A stretch of DNA of 6,829 nucleotides from Spirochaetota bacterium (GTDB lineage: Bacteria > Spirochaetota > UBA12135 > COTS27), in assembly GCA_030621685.1 (NCBI GenBank), contig JAUXHF010000102.1, positions 1 through 6,829 of the forward strand. Reading direction: 5' to 3'. The position numbers and the translations under genes are program-made. Shown piece after piece: positions 1 to 6,536 of the stretch (within the stretch, counting starts at the first letter, position 1; every line of letters begins with the position of its first letter). Under the pieces are notes generated by a model, which ran no database searches, had not been told where the DNA came from, and saw nothing but the letters and a program-made list of their open reading frames with translations.

Positions 1-105
1 AGAATAAATTTTTTGTAGCAAAAGCTCTGTAAAGTATCGTAAGAATAAATTTTTTTTGTAGCAAAAGCTCTACAAAGCGCGCTAAGAATAATTTTTTTTT
101 ATAGC
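1..105. repeat. Imperfect 41-43 bp tandem repeat, two full copies plus a partial third
   Basis: Units begin at 1, 42 and 85, each with AGAATAA followed by a T-run and (G/A)TAGC. Copies 1 (1-41) and 2 (42-84) differ by a 2-nt T-run indel, a GT/AC change and five of the last seven bases. Copy 3 matches copy 2 at about 19 of 21 bases and then diverges. Copy 2 contains the 7-bp inverted repeat TTTGTAG (55-61) / CTACAAA (70-76). In copy 1 the same stem (12-18 / 27-33) survives through two G-U wobbles, so it would fold in a + strand transcript. The array may extend beyond the left edge. No coding sequence is visible here. Confidence 0.75.
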
Positions 106-116
106 TATTCTTTTTT
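85..116 (+). other. Weak AT-rich hairpin followed by a T-run
   Basis: AGAATA (85-90) is the reverse complement of TATTCT (106-111), and T's continue to 116. The loop is 15 nt and T-rich. The stem is short and has only one G-C pair, so it would be at best a poor intrinsic terminator for a transcript entering from the left. It could equally be a chance pairing in AT-rich DNA. Confidence 0.2.
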
Positions 117-362
117 ACGCGGCTCTTGTTCATTTTTACTTAAAAACCCTAACTAAAAAAAAACAAAAAGCATCCTATCAAAAATTCCTCGTCCAAGAAT
201 AAAAATTCTCGCCCAGCACCACGAATAATAGTAAAATAATATACACGCTGTTTCTGCTGCTACCCGTTATTTTGCAGCTAGCGTTATTTTTGTGTTTATT
301 AAAACTCTATGCTACTCAAGTAACCTACATGGAGTCCTTTGTAAACCTTATTTTTCATAGCT
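106..362 (+). promoter_or_regulatory. AT-rich non-coding leader upstream of carA, promoter not resolved
   Basis: No plausible gene lies here. It should hold the promoter for carA, but no convincing -35/-10 pair is visible. The AT-rich stretch 232-245 contains -10-like words (TAATAT at 237-242) without a partner -35. TTGCAG (272-277) with TTTATT (295-300) has 17-bp spacing but matches each consensus poorly. Local structure includes a GCTGC (256-260) / GCAGC (274-278) dyad and a direct repeat CGTTATTTT at 265-273 and 282-290. Two very short ORFs occur near the gene: 309-323 (MLLK) and 329-370. Confidence 0.4.
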
Positions 363-370
363 ATGAGTAA
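329..370 (+). other. 13-codon micro-ORF overlapping the carA start (possible leader peptide)
   Basis: ATG at 329 opens a frame encoding MESFVNLIFHSYE and stops with TAA at 368-370, eight bases inside carA. It has no clear Shine-Dalgarno sequence. A ribosome ending here would be positioned on the carA ATG at 363, which itself lacks a Shine-Dalgarno sequence, so translational coupling is conceivable. The T-rich stretch 348-355 lies within it. ORFs of this length are common by chance, and no known car leader peptide is recognised. Confidence 0.2.
356..365. promoter_or_regulatory. Perfect 10-bp palindrome containing the carA start codon
   Basis: CATAGCTATG at 356-365 equals its own reverse complement, and its last three bases are the carA ATG. 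The core ATAGCTAT also occurs at 101-108, and a related TATAGCTTA lies just before the carB start. It could be a protein site or a weak RNA element at the initiation region. A 10-bp palindrome in AT-rich sequence can also be accidental. Confidence 0.3.
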
Positions 371-1547
371 AGCTTTCTTAGTATTAGAAAGTGGCGAAAT
401 TTTTTCTGGCAAAAGTTTTGGTGCTAGTGGATGCCGTTACGGCGAGCTCGTATTCAACACCTCTTTAGCCGGCTATCAAGAGATTCTCAGTGATCCTTCG
501 TATAAAATGCAAATCATTAGCATGACATGCCCGGAAATCGGAAATTATGGAGTGCATGCTGATAATGAGGAATCTGATAGCATCCATGCCCAAGGATTAA
601 TCGTCCGCGAGTATAATCCTTATTGGGGGAAAAACAAAAGCATTTCGCAGCTAAGTGATTTCCTAAAAAAAAATAAGACCCCAGCTATTGAAGGCATAGA
701 TACAAGAAGGCTCACTCGGATTATCCGTAAAGGCGGCGTTAAAAAAGCCATGCTGAGTACGCTGCCAAATGCATCGGCAGAGCAGCTTTTAAAAGAGCTG
801 CTAACAAAGCCCTCTATTGATTCCCTTGACCTTGTCGCCCAAGTGTCAACCAAAAGACCTTATATATTTAAGCAAAATCCTTTACAAACAAAGTGGCTAG
901 ATATTTCTCAAGCACAAGCTGAACATGTGGGAAATTCCCAGTTCAGTTTAAAAAACTCTTTAGATGTAGCCAATAAAGCTAGAATAGTCGTTCTTGATTA
1001 CGGCGTAAAAACCACTATTTTACGCATACTGGCAAAGCATGCCAAACATGTTTATGTGCTTCCGGCTAGCAGCTCCGCTAAAGATGTTCTTTCCTTAAAG
1101 CCCCATGGCATTTTGCTTTCAAACGGGCCGGGCAATCCCATGAAAACACCTTATGCCATAGCTACTGTTAAACAGCTTCTTGGCAAAGTTCCTATTTTTG
1201 GCATATGTTTTGGGCATCAAATACTTTCCTTAGCCAGCGGGGAGACTACTTATAAATTGCGCTTTGGGCATCGCGGCGGAAACCATCCTATTAGAAACCC
1301 CGATGGACCGCAAAAAAAAGTAGAAATAACCGTGCAAAACCATGGTTATGGCGTTACCGTGCCTTCTGGCTCTAAGCCCTATCATATGAACCTTAACGAT
1401 AACAGCTTAGCCGGCTACGAGAATAAAGCAAGTTCTTGTTTTTCGGTGCAATATCACCCAGAGGCCTCACCTGGCCCCCATGATAGCCGCTATCTTTTTT
1501 CTAAATTCTTTAATGCTCTTATAAAATTTCAATATCCTAGCTTATAA
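363..1547 (+). CDS. carA: Carbamoyl phosphate synthetase, small (glutaminase) subunit
   Basis: CarA hydrolyses glutamine and passes ammonia through a tunnel to CarB, where carbamoyl phosphate is made for pyrimidines and arginine; it acts in the cytosol. The 394 residues are close to the family's usual size. The N-terminal CarA-specific domain (about 1-160) shows FNTSLAGYQEILSDPSY and GIDTRRLTR. A variable linker (about 165-205) leads into the class I amidotransferase domain (about 207-390). That domain carries LSNGPGNP (252-259), the nucleophile Cys282 in GICFGHQ, GHRGGNHP (302-309), and His366 and Glu368 in QYHPEASPGPHD, so the triad is intact. Small departures are Phe for the usual Leu after the nucleophile and GPGN for GPGD. 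The start is the first ATG after an in-frame TAA at 342-344. No Shine-Dalgarno sequence precedes it. carB follows after 139 bp. Identity is certain from sequence motifs. Confidence 0.98.
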   Translation: MSKAFLVLESGEIFSGKSFGASGCRYGELVFNTSLAGYQEILSDPSYKMQIISMTCPEIGNYGVHADNEESDSIHAQGLIVREYNPYWGKNKSISQLSDFLKKNKTPAIEGIDTRRLTRIIRKGGVKKAMLSTLPNASAEQLLKELLTKPSIDSLDLVAQVSTKRPYIFKQNPLQTKWLDISQAQAEHVGNSQFSLKNSLDVANKARIVVLDYGVKTTILRILAKHAKHVYVLPASSSAKDVLSLKPHGILLSNGPGNPMKTPYAIATVKQLLGKVPIFGICFGHQILSLASGETTYKLRFGHRGGNHPIRNPDGPQKKVEITVQNHGYGVTVPSGSKPYHMNLNDNSLAGYENKASSCFSVQYHPEASPGPHDSRYLFSKFFNALIKFQYPSL

Positions 1548-1582
1548 TTTTTCATCTATAACAGAGCACTTTAAAAAATTTC

Positions 1583-1600
1583 GAAGACTTCAAGCGCTTG
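1583..1600. promoter_or_regulatory. Paired dyads in the carA-carB spacer
   Basis: GAAGACTTC (1583-1591) is symmetric about its central A. It abuts the perfect 10-bp palindrome CAAGCGCTTG (1591-1600). They lie immediately before the 20-bp direct repeat at 1601. They may be operator-like sites or a small RNA hairpin. No known regulator site is recognised and no T-run follows, so a terminator for carA is unlikely. Confidence 0.3.
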
Positions 1601-1640
1601 TTTGCTACATGAAAATAATTTTTGCTTCATGAATATTACA
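1601..1640. repeat. 20-bp tandem direct repeat upstream of carB
   Basis: Copies at 1601-1620 and 1621-1640 share TTTGCT-N-CATGAA-N-AT, with 14 of the first 16 positions identical. The 20-bp period is close to two helical turns, so two proteins bound here would sit on the same DNA face. The repeat lies between two perfect palindromes. Replication slippage is the simpler explanation; a regulatory role is inference. Confidence 0.45.
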
Positions 1641-1641
1641 G

Positions 1642-1660
1642 GTAACATGTTACAGATAAT
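1642..1660. promoter_or_regulatory. 12-bp perfect palindrome next to a -10-like box, candidate operator/promoter for carB
   Basis: GTAACATGTTAC (1642-1653) is a perfect palindrome, and the word TTACAG occurs at 1636-1641 and 1650-1655. GATAAT (1655-1660) matches the sigma-70 -10 consensus at five of six positions, about 26 bp before the carB ATG. No good -35 lies 17 bp upstream, so an activator-dependent or weak promoter would have to be assumed. A palindrome abutting a -10 box is a typical repressor layout. The binding protein, if any, is unknown. Confidence 0.35.
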
Positions 1661-1686
1661 AATACCTAAACTTTATAGCTTAAAAA

Positions 1687-4600
1687 ATGCCGAAAAGAAA
1701 AGATTTTAATACCATTTTAATTATCGGATCGGGTCCCATTGTTATCGGGCAGGCCTGTGAATTCGATTACTCGGGAACTCAAGCATGTAAGGCACTTCGA
1801 GAAGAAGGCTACCGCGTGGTGCTTATCAATTCAAACCCGGCAACCATCATGACCGACCCGGAAACAGCCGATGCCATTTACCTAGAACCCATAGAAACAC
1901 AAACTATTGAAAAAATAATTCGCAAAGAAAAAGTTCAGGCCATACTGCCTACTGTAGGCGGACAAACATCGCTTAACGCTCTGCGTGATTTGCAATCTAG
2001 CGGAATTATTGAAAAATACAATATTACGGTTATCGGAGCTACGGCGGAAGCCATTGAAAAAGCCGAAAACCGTAAGGCTTTTGAACAAGCCATGCATGAG
2101 CTGGGCTACCATACCGCACAGGCATATCATGTTAGTAACATAAAAGAAGCTAGCAAGGTAATTCAGGCCATGCCGCTGCCGCTTATAATAAGGCCATCGT
2201 TCACCCTAGGCGGCAGTGGTGGCTCTATAGCTTTCACAAAAGAAAGCTATTTAGAGCTTGTTAGCCAGGCGCTTAACCTATCGCCCATACACGAAGTGGT
2301 GATAGAACGTTCACTTCTTGGCTGGCGGGAGTATGAACTAGAAGTTATGCGCGACTGCGCGGACAATGCCATTATTATTTGCTCCATCGAAAACCTTGAC
2401 CCTATGGGAATACACACTGGCGATAGCATAACAGTAGCCCCCCAGCAAACCCTTAGCGATAAGCAATATCAAGAACTGCGGAACATGTCGCTAGCCATAA
2501 TCCGTAAAATTGGCGTAGATACCGGTGGTTGCAATATCCAATTTGCCGTGCATCCAGAACATGGCGAGGTTAAGGTGATAGAAATGAACCCGCGGGTATC
2601 GCGCTCTTCGGCGCTTGCTTCAAAAGCCACAGGTTTTCCAATAGCCAAAATTGCAGCCAAGTTAGCAGTGGGATACCGCCTAGATGAGATCCCCAACGAT
2701 ATCACCCAATCCACGCTGTCCTGCTTTGAGCCATCCATAGATTACGTTGTGGTAAAGCTGCCACGCTTTGCTTTCGAGAAATTCAAACATGCCAAGACCA
2801 GCTTAAACGTTCAAATGAAATCGGTAGGTGAAACCATGGCTATTGGCAGGACTTTTGCCGAGGCCATGCAGAAAGCTCTGCGCGGGCTTGAAACAGGCCT
2901 CTTCGGTTTTGATGGCGATATATTTGCTTACAAAAACATCAAAGGAAAAAGTAGCGCCGACTTAAAGATCTATATCGAATCCAAGCGTTCAAAATTGCCC
3001 CAAGCCCGCAAGCATGTCAGCGACTTTCATTTCAACCGCCTAGCTTCCATAAAAGATCTTTTTTATTTTAATGAAAGTATTCAGGCCATCTATGATCTTT
3101 GTAACATAGATTATTATTTCTTGAATCAGCTAAAACGCATCTACCAAGCTGAAGCAGAATTAAGAGAAAAACATTTCCAAGCCCTTGCGGAACTAAGCCT
3201 AGAAAGCCTGCGCGAATATAAGCAAAAAGGTTTCTCGGATATTCAATTAGCACATATTTTAGGCTACGATGAACAAGATCTGCGAAAGAAACGCCATGGG
3301 CTAGGATTGCGGCCATCTTATAAAGTGGTAGATACTTGCGCGGCAGAATTTGAAGCCCAAACCCCCTATTATTACAGTTCTTACGATGAGGAAGATGAGT
3401 TTCAGCAGCGGCTTTTAAAATCACAAAACTTGAGCCTGGGCATGGGCCGTGTAGCCATTCTAGGAGGTGGTCCTAACCGTATTGGCCAAGGCATAGAGTT
3501 TGATACCATGTGCGTACAAGTCTCGCTTGCCATCCAGAAAATGGGCTACGAGACGATTATGATTAACTCTAATCCCGAAACGGTTTCTACCGATTACGAT
3601 GTCTCATCAATATTATTTTTAGAACCACTATTCACCGAAGATGTTCTTGAGATACTGTATGCCAGCAAGGTGCTGGGCAGCATTATTCACTTTGGCGGGC
3701 AAACGCCGCTTAATTTGGCCAGCATCTTAGAAGAAAATAATTTCAAAATTTTAGGCACCTCCAGCCAATCCATCTTACAAACCGAAGACCGCAAGGCCTT
3801 TAAAAAAATTTTAGATCAGCTCAAGCTAGCCCAGCCAAACAGCGGTATAGTAAGAACCTCTGCGGAGGCCCAGGCCACAAGCAAGGCTATAGGCTATCCC
3901 GTTTTGCTACGCCCTTCCTTTGTTTTAGGTGGCAGGGCTATGGAGATAGTCCATGACGAAAAAGATTTAGATTATTTTTTTGAGGAAGCCTTACGGGCAT
4001 CTTTGTTTAACCATATCTTAATAGATGAATATTTGAAGAACGCTCAAGAGGTTGACCTTGATCTTATTTGCGATGGCGAGAATATTGTCATCTGTGGTCT
4101 CATTGAACACGTTGAAGAAGCCGGCGTACATTCTGGTGATTCTGCCTGCATTCTCCCGCCCAAAAACCTTAGTCCGCTGGCCATTCTGACAATGGCTCGT
4201 CAAGCAAAATCTCTAGCTCTGCGTTTAGGCATATTGGGTTTCTTAAACATTCAGTTTGCTGTTAGCCAAGGTAAAGTGTATGTTTTAGAGGCTAACCCTC
4301 GTGGTTCTCGAACCGTGCCCTTTGTCTGCAAATCTACGGGAATCCCATGGGTAGCGTTAGGGGCAGCTGTCATCATGGGCCAGAAGCTTAGCCCAGAAGA
4401 TCTACAAAAAGATTTTGTCACCGGCAAAGCCATGTCTTATTTTACCGTTAAAGAAGCCGTATTCCCTTTTGACAAATTTCCTGAGGAAGACATCTTGCTT
4501 GGCCCAGAGATGAAATCTACCGGAGAGGTCATGGGTATCGGGAAAAACGAATATGAGGCTTTTTATAAGGCGCTTACTGCAGCAGGCATGATCTTACCCG

Positions 4601-4998
4601 AAAGCGGTGGCATCTGCATTTCCTTAAAAACAAAAGAATTTGAGAATTTCATTCCAGCCTGTCATGAGCTTCTTGCTATGGGATACAAGCTTTTTGCTAC
4701 TAAGGGTACGCACCGCTTCCTCACGGAGCATGGCGTTGAATCTTGTTTTGTTTTCAAACTTGGCGAAGGGTCTCCATCCATACTTGACAAGATAGAAAAC
4801 CATGAAATATCTCTTATTTTCAACACTCCAATTGGTCGCAAGGCAAAGCAATCTGATATTTACTTACGGCTTGCTGCCAAGAAACATAAAATTGGCGTCT
4901 TTACAAGTTTTAAAGCCATGATCATGGCAACCTATGCATTAAAAGAAAAAAGAGAACGGAAGAGCTTTCCTGTGTATTCCACAAAAGATCTCCTCTAA
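1687..4998 (+). CDS. carB: Carbamoyl phosphate synthetase, large (synthetase) subunit
   Basis: CarB makes carbamoyl phosphate from bicarbonate, CarA-derived ammonia and two ATP in the cytosol. Two homologous synthetase halves are visible. The N-half (about 1-400) has GPIVIGQACEFDYSG, Arg129, Arg169 with the LGGSGGS loop (174-180), Glu215, His243, Glu299, Asn301 and Arg303. The C-half (about 585-965) has GGGPNRIGQGIEFD, Arg702, Arg742 with LGGRAMEIV, Glu868, Asn870 and Arg872. The last about 135 residues are the allosteric MGS-like domain (ATKGTHR at 1004-1010). At 1103 residues it is about 30 longer than E. coli CarB as I recall it. Numbering matches E. coli through the N-half, then shifts by about 27, so the extra residues lie around 410-585 in and beside the oligomerisation domain. 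Positions matching the ornithine ligands appear kept (Glu810, Asp818, Glu923, Thr1073). The start is fixed by TAA at 1681-1683. No Shine-Dalgarno sequence is seen. Confidence 0.98.
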   Translation: MPKRKDFNTILIIGSGPIVIGQACEFDYSGTQACKALREEGYRVVLINSNPATIMTDPETADAIYLEPIETQTIEKIIRKEKVQAILPTVGGQTSLNALRDLQSSGIIEKYNITVIGATAEAIEKAENRKAFEQAMHELGYHTAQAYHVSNIKEASKVIQAMPLPLIIRPSFTLGGSGGSIAFTKESYLELVSQALNLSPIHEVVIERSLLGWREYELEVMRDCADNAIIICSIENLDPMGIHTGDSITVAPQQTLSDKQYQELRNMSLAIIRKIGVDTGGCNIQFAVHPEHGEVKVIEMNPRVSRSSALASKATGFPIAKIAAKLAVGYRLDEIPNDITQSTLSCFEPSIDYVVVKLPRFAFEKFKHAKTSLNVQMKSVGETMAIGRTFAEAMQKALRGLETGLFGFDGDIFAYKNIKGKSSADLKIYIESKRSKLPQARKHVSDFHFNRLASIKDLFYFNESIQAIYDLCNIDYYFLNQLKRIYQAEAELREKHFQALAELSLESLREYKQKGFSDIQLAHILGYDEQDLRKKRHGLGLRPSYKVVDTCAAEFEAQTPYYYSSYDEEDEFQQRLLKSQNLSLGMGRVAILGGGPNRIGQGIEFDTMCVQVSLAIQKMGYETIMINSNPETVSTDYDVSSILFLEPLFTEDVLEILYASKVLGSIIHFGGQTPLNLASILEENNFKILGTSSQSILQTEDRKAFKKILDQLKLAQPNSGIVRTSAEAQATSKAIGYPVLLRPSFVLGGRAMEIVHDEKDLDYFFEEALRASLFNHILIDEYLKNAQEVDLDLICDGENIVICGLIEHVEEAGVHSGDSACILPPKNLSPLAILTMARQAKSLALRLGILGFLNIQFAVSQGKVYVLEANPRGSRTVPFVCKSTGIPWVALGAAVIMGQKLSPEDLQKDFVTGKAMSYFTVKEAVFPFDKFPEEDILLGPEMKSTGEVMGIGKNEYEAFYKALTAAGMILPESGGICISLKTKEFENFIPACHELLAMGYKLFATKGTHRFLTEHGVESCFVFKLGEGSPSILDKIENHEISLIFNTPIGRKAKQSDIYLRLAAKKHKIGVFTSFKAMIMATYALKEKRERKSFPVYSTKDLL

Positions 4999-5057
4999 TT
5001 TTTATTTATGGGAGAAAGCAAAAAGTAAAGAGTAGAAAGCCTTTAAGAAGCTGGACT

Positions 5058-5096
5058 ATGGAAGACGCGAAAAAAATAAAGAGTAGAAACCTTTAA
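5058..5096 (+). other. Duplicated decoy start: 12-codon micro-ORF ending in the purF Shine-Dalgarno
   Basis: The ATG of the upstream repeat copy encodes MEDAKKIKSRNL and stops at TAA 5094-5096, whose last two bases are the first two of the purF AAGGAG. Its own upstream site is the weaker AAGAAG (5045-5050). It is out of frame with purF because 50 is not a multiple of three. The peptide is a remnant of the purF N-terminus (MED-x-K). It might be translated and so affect purF initiation, or be inert debris. A still shorter remnant, MGESKK, lies at 5008-5028. Confidence 0.35.
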
Positions 5097-5100
5097 GGAG
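5095..5100 (+). promoter_or_regulatory. Strong Shine-Dalgarno of purF
   Basis: AAGGAG lies 7 nt before the ATG at 5108, close to ideal spacing. It is the only consensus ribosome-binding site before any of the three genes. The equivalent position in the upstream duplicate reads AAGAAG. Confidence 0.8.
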
Positions 5101-5107
5101 CTAGATT

Positions 5108-6517
5108 ATGGAAGACGAGAAAGAAGCCTGCGGGCTTATAGGAGTGGTGGGGCATAAGCATGCCGCAGAGTATGCCGTATCGGGATTATTTGCCCTCCAG
5201 CATCGGGGCGAAGAGGCTTGTGGCGTTACGGCGGCTTCTTCTGATAAGATGAAAAGCTACCAAGGCTTAGGCCATGTAAGTCGTGTTTTTCACAAAATGA
5301 ACTTTGCGCCATTCAAAGGCATGCATATGGCGCTTGGACATACTCGTTATTCTATCACTGGCGAAAGCGAGAACCTTTCTAACATCCAGCCCTTTCTTGT
5401 CAAGCACAAGAAAAAACAATTTGCTGTTGCTCATAATGGGAACATCGTGAACTCCCTAGAGTTGAAGCAGAAGCTGGAAAACTTAGGTGCTATTTTTCAG
5501 ACAACCAGCGATAGTGAGATTCTCGTTCACCTTATTGTGAAATCCCAAGCCAAGACTTTCAAACAGAAGATTATCGATGCCGCTAAAAAAATTCATGGCT
5601 CGTTTAACTTTTTAATTCTTACTACAGAGAAGCTTTATGCCATTCGAGATGCCCATGGCTTCAGGCCGCTTTGTTACGGTGAGTTTAAAAAAAAAGATGG
5701 TTCTCTAACCAGAATAGTTTGCTCGGAAACCTGCGCCCTAGACTTACTTGATGCTAAGTATATGGGACAAGTTGATCCTGGCTGTCTTTTATCTCTTGAT
5801 AGAAATGGCCATATGACTTCAGATAAAGTTTTAGAAACAAAAAAACCCCAAGCCAAATGCATTTTTGAAATGATTTATTTTGCTAGGCCCGATTCCTTAG
5901 TATTTGGTGAGTCTGTATATGCTTTTCGAAAAAAACTTGGTCGTTTGTTAGCAGAGCAAGCTCCTGTGGACGCCGATATTGTTTTGCCTGTTCCCGACTC
6001 GGGAAACTATGCAGCCTTAGGCTTTTCTGCAGCTACGGGAATTCCTTTAGAGCTTGCTATTACCAGAAACCATTATGCACGGCGTTCCTTCATTCAGCCC
6101 AGCCAAAAACATCGCCGCAGTACCATTAAAGTGAAGCTCAATCCTATTAAAAATGTCATCAGTAAAAAGCGTATCGTGCTTATCGACGACTCTATTGTGC
6201 GCGGAAACACGCTCTTTGAAAAAATAAAAATTTTACGTGAACATGGCGTTGCCGAGGTACATCTGCGCATTGCAGCCCCTCCTGTGAAACACCCTTGTTT
6301 TTACGGCATCGACTTCCCTAGTGGAAACGAGCTTCTTGCCAATAAGAAAACTCTGAAGCAAATAGAAAAGTTTTTAAATGTCGACTCTCTGGCCTTCATT
6401 TCTGTAGAAAATCTGATGAGTTGCAGTGAGCGCAATAGTGGCTTTTGTAATGCATGTTTTACAGGCAAGTACCCAGTAAAAATCAAACATAGTTTAAACA
6501 AAAAAACTTTAGCCTAA
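5108..6517 (+). CDS. purF: Amidophosphoribosyltransferase (glutamine PRPP amidotransferase)
   Basis: PurF converts PRPP and glutamine to 5-phosphoribosylamine, the first committed purine step, in the cytosol. The 469 residues form an N-terminal Ntn glutaminase domain (about 8-240) and a phosphoribosyltransferase domain (about 255-455). Cys8 follows the short propeptide MEDEKEA and is the expected nucleophile after self-cleavage. Supporting motifs are ALQHRG (29-34), HTRYSITG (78-85), HNGNI (109-113), TSDSE (133-137), VPDSGN (295-300) and the PRPP loop LIDDSIVRGNT (358-368). Cys251, Cys397, Cys447 and Cys450 match the four [4Fe-4S] ligands of the B. subtilis enzyme, so an oxygen-sensitive structural cluster is likely. 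Length and pattern fit the Bacillus-type branch rather than E. coli PurF (about 505 residues). The start is fixed by TAG at 5102-5104 and a strong Shine-Dalgarno sequence. The gene lies 109 bp after carB on the same strand, so co-transcription is plausible. Confidence 0.98.
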   Translation: MEDEKEACGLIGVVGHKHAAEYAVSGLFALQHRGEEACGVTAASSDKMKSYQGLGHVSRVFHKMNFAPFKGMHMALGHTRYSITGESENLSNIQPFLVKHKKKQFAVAHNGNIVNSLELKQKLENLGAIFQTTSDSEILVHLIVKSQAKTFKQKIIDAAKKIHGSFNFLILTTEKLYAIRDAHGFRPLCYGEFKKKDGSLTRIVCSETCALDLLDAKYMGQVDPGCLLSLDRNGHMTSDKVLETKKPQAKCIFEMIYFARPDSLVFGESVYAFRKKLGRLLAEQAPVDADIVLPVPDSGNYAALGFSAATGIPLELAITRNHYARRSFIQPSQKHRRSTIKVKLNPIKNVISKKRIVLIDDSIVRGNTLFEKIKILREHGVAEVHLRIAAPPVKHPCFYGIDFPSGNELLANKKTLKQIEKFLNVDSLAFISVENLMSCSERNSGFCNACFTGKYPVKIKHSLNKKTLA

Positions 6518-6536
6518 ACCTTAGAAATTTGAAATA

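Larger units (their letters stand above)
5007..5122 (+). repeat. Period-50 tandem duplication of the purF initiation region
   Basis: TATGG(G/A)AGA recurs at 5007, 5057 and 5107, exactly 50 bp apart; the third copy is the real purF start. Copy 5061-5110 closely matches 5011-5060 with a 1-nt compensated shift, sharing TAAAGAGTAGAAA, CCTTTAAG(A/G)AG and CT(G/A)GA(C/T)TATG. GAAGACGCGAAA (5061-5072) reappears as the first purF codons at 5111-5122 with one change. The unit therefore spans a ribosome-binding site, an ATG and the first few codons. It fills most of the carB-purF spacer. The leftmost copy is the most diverged. Confidence 0.8.

Noticed and set aside
1..105. Common origin of the left (41-43 bp) and right (41 bp) tandem repeats
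   Set aside because: The periods are alike, but the sequences share only short AT words such as AAATTTAT in reverse orientation, which is expected by chance.
106..328. tRNA, riboswitch or pyrimidine attenuator upstream of carA
   Set aside because: No cloverleaf, no conserved riboswitch core and no strong terminator/antiterminator pair could be found by eye.
620..853. 77-codon reverse-strand ORF inside carA
   Set aside because: It is antisense to the conserved CarA N-terminal domain and has no independent support.
3068..3424. 118-codon reverse-strand ORF inside carB
   Set aside because: It lies entirely within the conserved carB coding sequence, has no ribosome-binding site and resembles no known family; it is a shadow frame.
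4989..5015. TCTCC/GGAGA inverted repeat spanning the end of carB
   Set aside because: The stem is only 5 bp with a 17-nt loop and no T-run after it, so it is not a credible terminator.
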